Assembly (NCBI GenBank): GCA_900551615.1
Contig: URWN01000041.1
Span: 1-12,177, forward strand
Source: an uncultured Clostridium sp.
GTDB lineage: Bacteria > Bacillota > Clostridia > TANB77 > CAG-508
Direction of reading: 5' to 3'
Length of the DNA: 12,177 nt
The notes below the pieces were generated by a model that had not been told where the DNA came from, did not search any database, and worked only from the letters and a program-made list of their open reading frames with translations. Below are positions 6,026 to 12,177 of the stretch, piece by piece; the first letter of the stretch is position 1; the number at the start of each line of letters is the position of its first letter. Position numbers and translations under genes: made by a program.

Positions 6026-6078
6026 CCTTGCCTTTTAAATAAAATTTTCCTTGCTAAAATTTAATTCTTTTCCAACTT

Positions 6079-7404
6079 TTATTCTTTTTCACTCTTTTCT
6101 CTGACAATAATTCTAACTGGCGTTCCTTCCAATCCAAACTCTTTTCTAATTTGATTTACCAAATATCTTTGATAAGAAAAATGGAATAATTCTTTATTAT
6201 TTACAAAAATTACAAATGTTGGTGGCTTTGTAGAAGCCTGTGTTCCATAATAAATTTTTAATCTTCTTCCTTTATCTGTTGGTGGTTGAACAATTGCTAT
6301 TGCTTCATTTATTACTTGATTTAATACTGATGTTGATACTCTTAGTGCATTTTGTTTTGCTACATTGTTTATCATATCAAATAATTTATCTACTCTTTGT
6401 CCAGTTTTTGCTGATATAAAAATCATTGGTGCATATGATAAATAAGATAATTTTTCATAAACTTCTTTTTTATATTTTTCCAAAGTTCCTGTTGTTTTTT
6501 CATATTCATCCCATTTGTTTACAACTATAATTACACCTTTTCCTGCTTCATGAGCTTCACCTGCAATTTTAGCATCTTGGTCTGTTACACCATCATTTGC
6601 GTCAATCATCATTAAGCATACATCTGCTCTTTCTACTGCAAGCAAGCTTCTTTGAACACTGTATTTTTCTATTTGTTCATTTACTTTAGCTTTTTTTCTG
6701 ATACCAGCTGTATCGATTAAGACATATTTTCCATGTTCATTTTCAAATGGTGAATCTATTGCATCTCTAGTTGTTCCTGCTATATTGCTTACTATTGTTC
6801 TTTTTTCTCCTAATATTTTATTTATTAAAGAAGATTTTCCTACATTTGGCTTTCCTATTACAGCAACTTTTATAGTTTCATCGTCATCTTCTGATTCATC
6901 TTTTTCTGGAAAATGTTCATATATTGCGTCTAATACATCTCCTATACCTAGTGCATTTGATGCTGATATTGGATATGGATCACCTAATCCTAAATTATAA
7001 AATTCATATGCTTCTTGTCTGTCTTTTTCATAGTTGTCTGCTTTGTTGCAAACTAAAACTATTGGTTTTCCTGATTTTTTAAGCATTAATGCAATTTCTC
7101 TGTCTGCTGCTGTTACTCCTTGTCTTATATCTGTTAAAAATATGATTACATCTGCCATTGATATTGCTAAGTTTGCTTGTTCTCTCATTTGAGATAAGAT
7201 GATATCTTCTGAATCTGGTTCGATACCACCTGTATCTACTAGTGTAAATTTTCTTCCACGCCAGTTTGTTTCTGCATATATTCTGTCCCTTGTTACTCCT
7301 GGTGTGTCTTGCACTATTGATATTCTACTTCCTGCCAAATAGTTAAAAAATGTTGATTTTCCTACATTTGGTTTTCCTATTATTGCTACTATTGGTTTTG
7401 CCAT
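6079..7404 (-). CDS. der: Ribosome-assembly GTPase Der (EngA)
   Basis: An essential double-GTPase that acts in maturation of the 50S ribosomal subunit. The 441 residues contain two complete G domains. Domain 1 has G1 GKPNVGKS (10-17), G3 DTGG (57-60) and G4 NKAD (120-123). Domain 2 has G1 GKPNVGKSS (184-192), G3 DTAG (231-234) and G4 NKWD (296-299). They are joined by an acidic linker (about 166-177, EKDESEDDDE). A C-terminal KH-like RNA-binding domain follows (about 350-436), with the conserved PPTFVIFVN segment and the ending GTPVRIIVREK. The ATG follows GGGAG. It starts 39 bases after the DUF2207 gene and lies upstream of plsY, in an apparent operon. Confidence 0.98.
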   Translation of the reverse strand: MAKPIVAIIGKPNVGKSTFFNYLAGSRISIVQDTPGVTRDRIYAETNWRGRKFTLVDTGGIEPDSEDIILSQMREQANLAISMADVIIFLTDIRQGVTAADREIALMLKKSGKPIVLVCNKADNYEKDRQEAYEFYNLGLGDPYPISASNALGIGDVLDAIYEHFPEKDESEDDDETIKVAVIGKPNVGKSSLINKILGEKRTIVSNIAGTTRDAIDSPFENEHGKYVLIDTAGIRKKAKVNEQIEKYSVQRSLLAVERADVCLMMIDANDGVTDQDAKIAGEAHEAGKGVIIVVNKWDEYEKTTGTLEKYKKEVYEKLSYLSYAPMIFISAKTGQRVDKLFDMINNVAKQNALRVSTSVLNQVINEAIAIVQPPTDKGRRLKIYYGTQASTKPPTFVIFVNNKELFHFSYQRYLVNQIRKEFGLEGTPVRIIVREKSEKE

Positions 7405-7443
7405 TTTTATCTCCCTTCATTCGCACATTGTTATTTTAATAAT

Positions 7444-9360
7444 TTATCTTCCGGCCACCGCCGCCTCCGGCCTCCGGCCAAATCCTCCACCACCGGAGAA
7501 TCCACCACCTCCACCAGAACCTGATGAATATGTTGAAGAATATGTTGCTCTTGCTGATTGTATAGAAGAACTTATTGCATTTGAAAAACTATTACTAAAA
7601 TCTGTATGTAACATTAAATTCATATACGTATATGTTGTTAGTCCGTCTGACATTTTATCAAAATCTGGATAAACTATTTTTAATTGTTTTATAACTTTAT
7701 CAGCAACTCCCATTACTGTTGCATATACTAAATATTTTTCCCATATGACTAATTCTGGAACTTCTCTTTTATCTAACATAGAGAATTCTTCCATAAAAGT
7801 TTTTAAGCCTTTCCATTCAGTTTGTCTATCAATTCCTTTTTGAGTTAGTATATTTAATTTTTTCATTATTTTTCCACATAGCACTACATTTACTATAGCT
7901 AAAATCATTGGTATGATAGGTATTATACAAGTTGACCAGAATAATAAAAACATTGCTAGTAATATGTATCCTGATTTTGCTGTTTCTAAGTTTTTGTATT
8001 CTTTGTATATATCATTATTTAATATTTTATCATTGTCAAGTTGTTGGGTAACTGCTCTAAATGTTGATGATAACAAACTTTCTACTTTAGAAGGATGATT
8101 TTTAATATATTTTTGTAAATCTTTTAAAGTTATTACCTTTTTTTCACCTGCTGCATTTTTTATTAAAGTCATAATTTTTTCTTCATCTGCTTTTAATCCA
8201 TCTCCGACTTGTTTTAAAACATATATATTTGTGACTTCTTTATTTTTCTCATTTTTTTCTATTTTTATTTCTAAATATTTTTTTAGTGATAAATCTAATA
8301 TAGTTGATGAGAAAATTTTTCCAAATACAGATGCTGTAAACTCTGACATTTTCGGATTTAATATTTTTATTACTTCTCCTGGTGTTGTATTTTCATCAGG
8401 AATTTCTCTAAAATATTCATATTCAGTTGTTGGCTTAAATTTTCCTTCAATTTCTAATTCTTTAAGTCTATTTTTGTATTTTTTAATTTTTTTAATTTCA
8501 AAATATACTATTATTAGTGTAATTATTACCAATATTAATCCAAAAACACACATAAATATCTTATCACTATTTTCTGCCATCCATCTTTCTTTGTTTGCTT
8601 TATCTGCCCATTTAGTTTCTTCTTTTACAGCTTTGTCTAAAATGTTGACATTTTTAGTTCTTCCAGATGTATTTATTAGACTTGTTGGGAATAATGTTCT
8701 TGCTTCTACATATGTTCCATTTTTAAAATTTTTTATTTGAAATTCTATTTTATTTGTATCTGTTGCATAGATTGTTCCATTTAGCCCTTTTGTATGTCCC
8801 CAAACTTTAATTTCTTCTTTGTTTGAAACATTTGATGGCAAATATATTGTTCCTGTTATTTTTTTTGCATTTATTTCAAAATCTTCTCCAACAAATTGCC
8901 AATATAGCTCTGCAAAATCATTATATTTTGTTATTGCATCTTTTACAGTATATGAAATTTGATATTTTTTGTATGCAGTTGAAGTATCTAGTCCAACACC
9001 CCAGCCTATTTCAAAGTCTCCATCTTCATTTTTAGTTCCATAGTAATATCCTTTTTGTACATGATATGCCCAATTGTCTGATTTTATAAAATCCGTTTCT
9101 TGTTCATCTGTTATTTCTTTTACTGTCACATCTGTTATTCCTGAAAATTTATTTTTATCTGTTTTGAATGATTTGTACAATGTATTTGTATTTTGTACCT
9201 TTATGTTCCAGTTTTCTACTACATCCATACTTCCATCATTTTTAATTTGTGCATTAAAGTCTAAGTCATTTAAATATAGACTTCCTGCATTTGATTTTAC
9301 TGTTCCTAGTATTATTAATACTGACATTAAAATCATTGAAATTAGTACTTTCTTTTTCAT
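7444..9360 (-). CDS. DUF2207-family membrane protein with glycine-rich tail
   Basis: The 638-residue protein has a signal peptide (about 1-25, cut after SNA) and an extracytoplasmic domain typical of DUF2207 (about 28-260: GSMDVVENWNIKV, YWQFVGEDFEI, ITGTIYLP). One membrane helix follows at about 268-289, then a cytoplasmic part, a hydrophobic hairpin at about 464-497 (two helices), and a second cytoplasmic part with VPELVIWEKYLVYATVMGVADKVIKQL (534-560), also typical. The tail is Ser-rich then Gly-rich (SSGSGGGGGFSGGGGFG). The biochemical role of the family is unknown. The last 12 residues (GRRPEAAVAGR region) are unlike the all-Gly ending I would expect, and another frame continues the Gly run, which suggests indels in the GC-rich end. 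The ATG follows GGGGAG. It is first in the block with der. Confidence 0.9.
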   Translation of the reverse strand: MKKKVLISMILMSVLIILGTVKSNAGSLYLNDLDFNAQIKNDGSMDVVENWNIKVQNTNTLYKSFKTDKNKFSGITDVTVKEITDEQETDFIKSDNWAYHVQKGYYYGTKNEDGDFEIGWGVGLDTSTAYKKYQISYTVKDAITKYNDFAELYWQFVGEDFEINAKKITGTIYLPSNVSNKEEIKVWGHTKGLNGTIYATDTNKIEFQIKNFKNGTYVEARTLFPTSLINTSGRTKNVNILDKAVKEETKWADKANKERWMAENSDKIFMCVFGLILVIITLIIVYFEIKKIKKYKNRLKELEIEGKFKPTTEYEYFREIPDENTTPGEVIKILNPKMSEFTASVFGKIFSSTILDLSLKKYLEIKIEKNEKNKEVTNIYVLKQVGDGLKADEEKIMTLIKNAAGEKKVITLKDLQKYIKNHPSKVESLLSSTFRAVTQQLDNDKILNNDIYKEYKNLETAKSGYILLAMFLLFWSTCIIPIIPMILAIVNVVLCGKIMKKLNILTQKGIDRQTEWKGLKTFMEEFSMLDKREVPELVIWEKYLVYATVMGVADKVIKQLKIVYPDFDKMSDGLTTYTYMNLMLHTDFSNSFSNAISSSIQSARATYSSTYSSGSGGGGGFSGGGGFGRRPEAAVAGR

Positions 9361-9389
9361 GTGTTCTCCCCTTTATTTAATATATTCCT

Positions 9390-9418
9390 ATTTTACTATA
9401 ATGCTTTTCAAATTGCAA
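9390..9418 (-). promoter_or_regulatory. Promoter for the DUF2207-der-plsY-gpsA block
   Basis: On the minus strand, TTGCAA (9413-9418), a 17-base spacer and TAAAAT (9390-9395). Start would be near 9383, about 22 bases before the DUF2207 ATG, with GGGGAG in between. An overlapping TATAGT at 9396-9401 region is an alternative -10 without a good -35. Confidence 0.5.
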
Positions 9419-9493
9419 GGAATTCATTGATAAAATATATTGTTTTCTTTAATAGTTTGTTACAGTTCACAGCCAATAAAATTATTACGCAAC

Positions 9494-9522
9494 TTGTTTT
9501 TTATGTTAATTTATGATATTCT
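9494..9522 (+). promoter_or_regulatory. Candidate promoter for rqcH
   Basis: TTGTTT (9494-9499), a 17-base spacer and TATTCT (9517-9522) with a TGA extension. A shifted alternative -10, TATAAA, begins at 9522. Start near 9529-9534 leaves a leader of about 60 bases. The divergent region 9361-9592 otherwise holds only the opposing promoter and a small inverted repeat. Confidence 0.45.
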
Positions 9523-9541
9523 ATAAAATGATAAATGCAAT

Positions 9542-9557
9542 CTCTTAATTAAAAGAG
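9542..9557 (+). repeat. Small inverted repeat in the rqcH leader
   Basis: CTCTT (9542-9546) and AAGAG (9553-9557) flank AATTAA. It lies between the predicted start site and the ribosome site (AAAGGA near 9578). A weak hairpin or operator half-sites are possible; chance is not excluded. Confidence 0.25.
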
Positions 9558-9592
9558 TTATACATAAAAATAAAAGAAAAGGATGATGAAAA

Positions 9593-11341
9593 ATGGCATT
9601 TGACGGTATTGTTACAAAAGCAATAACATCAGAATTATCACAACTTACAGGTGCAAGAATAGACAAAGTATTTGAGCCAAATAAAAATACTATAATTTTA
9701 GGAATGTATCAAAATGGTATAAATTATGCTTTAAATATATGTATAGATTCACAATATTGTAGAATCAATTTGACAACACATCAAAAAGCAAATCCACAAG
9801 TAGCACCAAACTTTTGCATGTTGTTACGTAAAAATTTGATTGGATTAAAATTAAAAAATATAATAACATTTGATTTAGAAAGACTTATTATTCTTGAATT
9901 TGAAGGTTTTGATGACTTAGACGATATTATTTCTAAAAAATTAGTTATTGAATTAATGGGAAAACATAGTAATATAATCTTATTAGATGATTCAAATATA
10001 ATTATAGATAGTTTGAGACATATAAAAGAAATTGATGAAAACTTTAGAGATATATTACCACATACGAAATATTCTTTTCCAACATCTGATAAATTAAGTT
10101 TTCTTGAATTAAAGGACTTTGAGGATTTTAAGCAGCATTTAATTGCATCTTCTAAAGATTCTATTTTAGTTGATGAACTTCCTTCAAAAATTGCTAATAC
10201 TTTTAATGGAATATCTAAAAACTTTATTAATGCTATAATTAAAAAGTTAAATATTATTGATATAACTGATGATAGTTTAAAAAAGATATTTGATTATACA
10301 AATAAAATTATTTCTAATATCGGAACTGATAACTTATCATTTGAAACTATTAAAAATGCTGATGGAATAGTTAAAGATTATTTTTTAGTTTCAGAAAATA
10401 TATCGAACCAACCTTTTAAATTAAATTTCTTTATTGATGACTTTTACTTTAATAAGGAAACTAATGAACAATTTAAAAATTATAGAAATACCCTTTTAAA
10501 ACTTATTTTAGATACCTTGAAAAAATATAAAAAAAGACTTTATAACATTGATGAAAAGTTAAAAGAATGTGAAGATATGGACAAATATAGGCTTTATGGT
10601 GAACTTATAACTTCTAATTTATATAGAATTCCTAATAAAAATGTTGATAAAGTTGAATTAGAAAATTATTATGATAATAATGCTAAAATTACAATAAATC
10701 TTGATAAACGTTTTTTACCTAGTATAAATGCAAAGCGATTTTTTAAAAAATATTCAAAACTTAAAAATGCGCTAATAATTGTATCTGAGCAAAAAGCCGA
10801 TACATTAAAAGAACTTGATTATATTGAAAGCGTTGTTTATGAATTGGAAAGTTGCTCAACTATTGAAGAAGTTGCAGCTATTTACGAAGAAATTTCTGAA
10901 AATGAAATATTCAAAGACAAGACTTCTTCTAAATTAAATAAGAAAAATTCTAAAGTGAAAAAATCTAAATTAACTAAAAATAAAACAGTTTCATTTAATC
11001 CTATAAAATATACTATTGATGGATATACTGTTTTTGTTGGTAGAAATAATAAAGAAAATGATTATTTAACTTTAAAATTTGCAAATAAAAATGATATCTG
11101 GTTCCATACTAAAGATTTTCATGGAAGTCATACTATTTTAAAGATTGATAATAGTTTGCCTTATCCTAGTAATGATATTTTAGTTAAAGTTGCTGAAATT
11201 GCTGCAAAACATAGTAAGGCTCGTAATTCTTCTAATGTACCTGTTGATTATTGCGAAGTTAAGTTTGTTAAAAAGCCTTCTGGTTCTAAGCCTGGAATGG
11301 TTATATATACTAATAATAAAACAATAAATGTTACTCCATAA
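9593..11341 (+). CDS. rqcH: Rqc2-homologue RqcH (NFACT-family ribosome quality control protein)
   Basis: RqcH binds stalled 50S-peptidyl-tRNA complexes and directs C-terminal alanine tailing of incomplete chains so they can be degraded. The same family has been annotated as fibronectin-binding protein FbpA. The 582 residues follow the family plan: NFACT-N (about 1-165: MAFDGIVTKAITSEL, ARIDKVFEPN, PNFCMLLRK, ELMGKHSNIILLD, DSLRHI), a helix-hairpin/coiled-coil middle (about 180-430), a Lys/Ser-rich basic linker (about 442-466), and NFACT-R (about 470-582: FVGRNNKENDYLTLKFA, DIWFHTKDFHGSH, KPSGSKPGMVIY, ending NVTP). The Asp-Arg pair known to matter in Bacillus RqcH aligns with Glu96-Arg97 here, a conservative change. 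The ATG at 9593 gives the canonical MAFDG start. A strong terminator follows. Confidence 0.95.
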   Translation: MAFDGIVTKAITSELSQLTGARIDKVFEPNKNTIILGMYQNGINYALNICIDSQYCRINLTTHQKANPQVAPNFCMLLRKNLIGLKLKNIITFDLERLIILEFEGFDDLDDIISKKLVIELMGKHSNIILLDDSNIIIDSLRHIKEIDENFRDILPHTKYSFPTSDKLSFLELKDFEDFKQHLIASSKDSILVDELPSKIANTFNGISKNFINAIIKKLNIIDITDDSLKKIFDYTNKIISNIGTDNLSFETIKNADGIVKDYFLVSENISNQPFKLNFFIDDFYFNKETNEQFKNYRNTLLKLILDTLKKYKKRLYNIDEKLKECEDMDKYRLYGELITSNLYRIPNKNVDKVELENYYDNNAKITINLDKRFLPSINAKRFFKKYSKLKNALIIVSEQKADTLKELDYIESVVYELESCSTIEEVAAIYEEISENEIFKDKTSSKLNKKNSKVKKSKLTKNKTVSFNPIKYTIDGYTVFVGRNNKENDYLTLKFANKNDIWFHTKDFHGSHTILKIDNSLPYPSNDILVKVAEIAAKHSKARNSSNVPVDYCEVKFVKKPSGSKPGMVIYTNNKTINVTP

Positions 11342-11407
11342 AAAAACCGAGATTATGGATTGGGACTTTTTCTTTAATATTAATATATAATAATCTTTTT
11401 TGATAGC

Positions 11408-11448
11408 AAAAAGGGATTCGGAGTGGTGGCTCCGTAATCCCTTTTTTT
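11408..11448 (+). terminator. Intrinsic terminator downstream of rqcH
   Basis: AAAAAGGGATT (11408-11418) pairs with AATCCC followed by T7 (11436-11448). Inside, CGGAG pairs with CTCCG around TGGTGG. This gives a stem of about 16 bp with one unpaired base and a T run. The flanking A run makes it potentially bidirectional. The IS200 element begins only about 13 bases beyond it. Confidence 0.93.
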
Positions 11449-11461
11449 GTTAAATAAACTT

Positions 11462-11474
11462 CCGGCTGTGCCGG
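11462..11474. repeat. Left-end palindrome of the IS200 element
   Basis: CCGGC-TGT-GCCGG, a 5-bp stem with a 3-base loop, at the left end. In IS200/IS605 elements TnpA recognises such subterminal hairpins on single-stranded DNA. The right end has the same core with loop TAA. Confidence 0.65.
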
Positions 11475-11504
11475 TAGTATAGTAGGCTTTAGCTTTGTAG
11501 CAAA

Positions 11505-11574
11505 GCAACTCCTTTCATGTTATAATATCAATATGTTTCGACGCATAAATGATAAAATAAATGAAAGGAGTTGC
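11505..11574 (+). promoter_or_regulatory. 14-bp inverted repeat covering the tnpA ribosome site
   Basis: GCAACTCCTTTCAT (11505-11518) is the exact reverse complement of ATGAAAGGAGTTGC (11561-11574), with a 42-base loop. The right arm contains the tnpA ribosome site AAAGGAG (11564-11570). A transcript that enters from upstream would fold and hide this site. IS200 of enteric bacteria is known to have a 5' stem-loop that blocks transposase translation. A second small hairpin, GCTTTG-tag-CAAAGC (11492-11506), overlaps the left arm by two bases and could compete. Confidence 0.8.
11518..11526 (+). promoter_or_regulatory. Extended -10 promoter of tnpA, inside the inverted-repeat loop
   Basis: TGTTATAAT: perfect TATAAT (11521-11526) with the TGn extension. 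No good -35 is seen at 16-18 bases. The start site would fall near 11533, to the right of the left arm of the inverted repeat. The element's own transcript would therefore lack that arm. Confidence 0.6.
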
Positions 11575-11579
11575 GTATC

Positions 11580-12080
11580 ATGAATAGTATATTCAGTAAG
11601 AAAACTAAAGAAGAAAGTACTACATATGATACAATGTCAAGTTTATCACATACAAAATGGAATTGCAAATATCATATAGTATTTACGCCTAAATATAGGA
11701 GAAAAATTTTTTATGGACAGAAAAGGTTAGAAATTGGAAAAATATTAAGAGATATTTCAGATTGGCAGGAAGTGAAAATTATAGAGGCGGAAGTTTGCCC
11801 AGATCATGTCCATATGTTTGTGGAAATACCACCCAAATTGTCAGTATCAAAATATATGGGAATATTAAAGGGCAAAAGTAGCCTCATAATTTTCCAGAGG
11901 TGGTCAAATTTGAAATACAAATTTGGCCAACGAAGTTTTTGGTGCCGTGGATACTATGTAGACACGGTTGGTAAAAATGCAAAAAGAATAGCAGAATATG
12001 TAAGAAATCAATTGCAGGAAGATATGATGTATGATCAAATATCAATAAAAGAATATAAAGACCCGTTTAACGGGTCATAA
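11580..12080 (+). CDS. tnpA: IS200/IS605-family transposase TnpA (Y1 HUH endonuclease)
   Basis: A 166-residue single-strand DNA transposase that cuts and rejoins element ends through a 5'-phosphotyrosine. Numbered from the ATG at 11580: the core starts with SLSHTKWNCKYHIVFTPKYRRK (about 21-41). The HUH-type metal motif is HVH (76-78) in CPDHVHM. The block GKSSLIIF...FWCRGYYVDTVGKN is characteristic of the family. The catalytic Tyr is probably Tyr140 with Gln144 (EYVRNQ). All key residues are present, so it looks intact. I chose ATG 11580 because AAAGGAG stands 9 bases upstream; a TTG at 11571 lies against the ribosome site. The N-terminus is about 20 residues longer than many relatives. Base use is more GC-rich than the neighbours, a sign of transfer. 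Confidence 0.95.
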   Translation: MNSIFSKKTKEESTTYDTMSSLSHTKWNCKYHIVFTPKYRRKIFYGQKRLEIGKILRDISDWQEVKIIEAEVCPDHVHMFVEIPPKLSVSKYMGILKGKSSLIIFQRWSNLKYKFGQRSFWCRGYYVDTVGKNAKRIAEYVRNQLQEDMMYDQISIKEYKDPFNGS

Positions 12081-12149
12081 GAGACGCATGCGTCGGAACA
12101 GCTATGAGCCTTGAGGCTCTGCTTGTAACATAGCCTTTTAGGCGTTATG
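12060..12149. repeat. Run of hairpins in the 3' part of the IS200 element
   Basis: Four consecutive palindromes: GACCCGTT-t-AACGGGTC (12060-12076, spanning the last tnpA codons), GACGCATGCGTC (12083-12094, perfect), GAGCC-ttga-GGCTC (12106-12119), and a bulged stem CATA/GCCT with AGGC/TATG (12129-12149). The bulged stem resembles the imperfect right-end palindromes bound by IS200/IS605 transposases. Which of them is the functional right-end recognition hairpin is not known. Confidence 0.6.
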
Positions 12150-12158
12150 AGTAAAAAG

Positions 12159-12177
12159 CCCCCGGCTAAGCCGGGGG
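12159..12177. terminator. GC-rich hairpin at the right end, possible terminator
   Basis: CCCCCGGC-TAA-GCCGGGGG is an 8-bp perfect stem with a 3-base loop, preceded by AAAAAG. If a C and T run follow outside the window it would be a bidirectional intrinsic terminator. Its core also matches the left-end palindrome of the element, so it may mark the IS right end as well. Confidence 0.55.

Larger units (their letters stand above)
11462..12177 (+). mobile_element. IS200-type insertion sequence (IS200/IS605 family), right end possibly outside the window
   Basis: A single transposase gene of the HUH/Tyr (Y1) class with no TnpB is flanked by subterminal palindromes and no classical terminal inverted repeats, as expected for IS200. 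The left palindrome is CCGGC-TGT-GCCGG (11462-11474); the right one contains CCGGC-TAA-GCCGG (12162-12174) inside a longer stem that reaches the window edge. The element has clearly higher GC than the flanking AT-rich genes. The true cleavage sites lie a little outside the palindromes and cannot be set here; the left boundary is about 11450-11462 and the right boundary is at or beyond 12177. It sits just past the rqcH terminator, in a position that harms no gene. Confidence 0.82.

Noticed and set aside
5449..6042. Plus-strand ORF of 197 codons antisense to plsY
   Set aside because: It is the mirror of plsY coding sequence plus the gap. Its composition is an antisense shadow and plsY is certain.
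5937..6078. Riboswitch in the der-plsY gap
   Set aside because: Only one short bulged hairpin is visible. No known riboswitch core or terminator/antiterminator pair could be recognised.
8231..8740. Plus-strand ORF of 169 codons antisense to the DUF2207 gene
   Set aside because: A long Ser/Phe/Ile-rich shadow frame with no ribosome site; the opposite strand carries a recognised family.
11342..11407. Possible extra gene or RNA between rqcH and its terminator
   Set aside because: The 66 bases are AT-rich with no open frame of note and no stable stem before the terminator.
1..12177. CRISPR array, tRNA genes, prophage att sites
   Set aside because: No regularly spaced direct repeats, no cloverleaf with T-loop GTTCGA-type signature, and no integrase gene were seen.
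11462..12177. TnpB/omega-RNA (IS605-type) partner in the element
   Set aside because: Only TnpA is encoded; there is no RuvC-type gene in the window, so the element is classed as IS200-type.

Overview
The window looks like chromosomal DNA from a very AT-rich, low-GC Gram-positive bacterium, most likely an uncultured or gut-type member of the Clostridia. The reasons are: strong AGGAGG-type ribosome sites before almost every gene, many extended -10 promoters (TGnTATAAT), an ancestral type A RNase P RNA, a clostridial-style prepilin N-terminus (KGITLVALVITI), and the cluster der-plsY-gpsA. This placement is inference; there is no rRNA gene to confirm it.

Layout. Positions 1-390 hold the start of a minus-strand prepilin-like gene that runs off the left edge, a possible 11-codon leader ORF in front of it, and two divergent promoters. 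The plus-strand gene at 391-1263 is an RluA-family pseudouridine synthase. It converges on a ParE/RelE-type toxin-antitoxin pair (minus, 1260-1749). Directly upstream of the pair, on the same strand, is rnpB (about 1822-2171), whose -10 box abuts the stop of an unrecognised membrane-anchored protein (2184-3131). A small plus-strand unknown gene (3292-3570) follows and ends at a hairpin terminator that mainly serves the opposite strand.

Positions 3640-9360 are a minus-strand block read in the order DUF2207 membrane protein, der (ribosome-assembly GTPase), plsY and gpsA (the G3P-producing and G3P-acylating steps of phospholipid synthesis), then a zinc-ribbon/coiled-coil protein. Most gaps are short, so much of it could be one transcript. 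A divergent promoter region (9361-9592) separates it from the plus-strand rqcH (NFACT/Rqc2 family, ribosome quality control), which ends at a strong intrinsic terminator (11408-11448).

From about 11460 to the right edge lies an IS200-type insertion sequence with a single HUH/Tyr transposase (TnpA). It has visibly higher GC than its surroundings and many hairpins, including a 14-bp inverted repeat that covers the tnpA ribosome site and matching CCGGC-TNN-GCCGG palindromes at its two ends.

Most of the window is housekeeping. I do not see a clear new multi-gene system. The points most worth a second look are the RNA architecture of the IS200 element, the rnpB/toxin-antitoxin arrangement and the altered L15 loop of rnpB, the apparently frame-shifted glycine tail of the DUF2207 protein, and the leader ORF before the prepilin gene.
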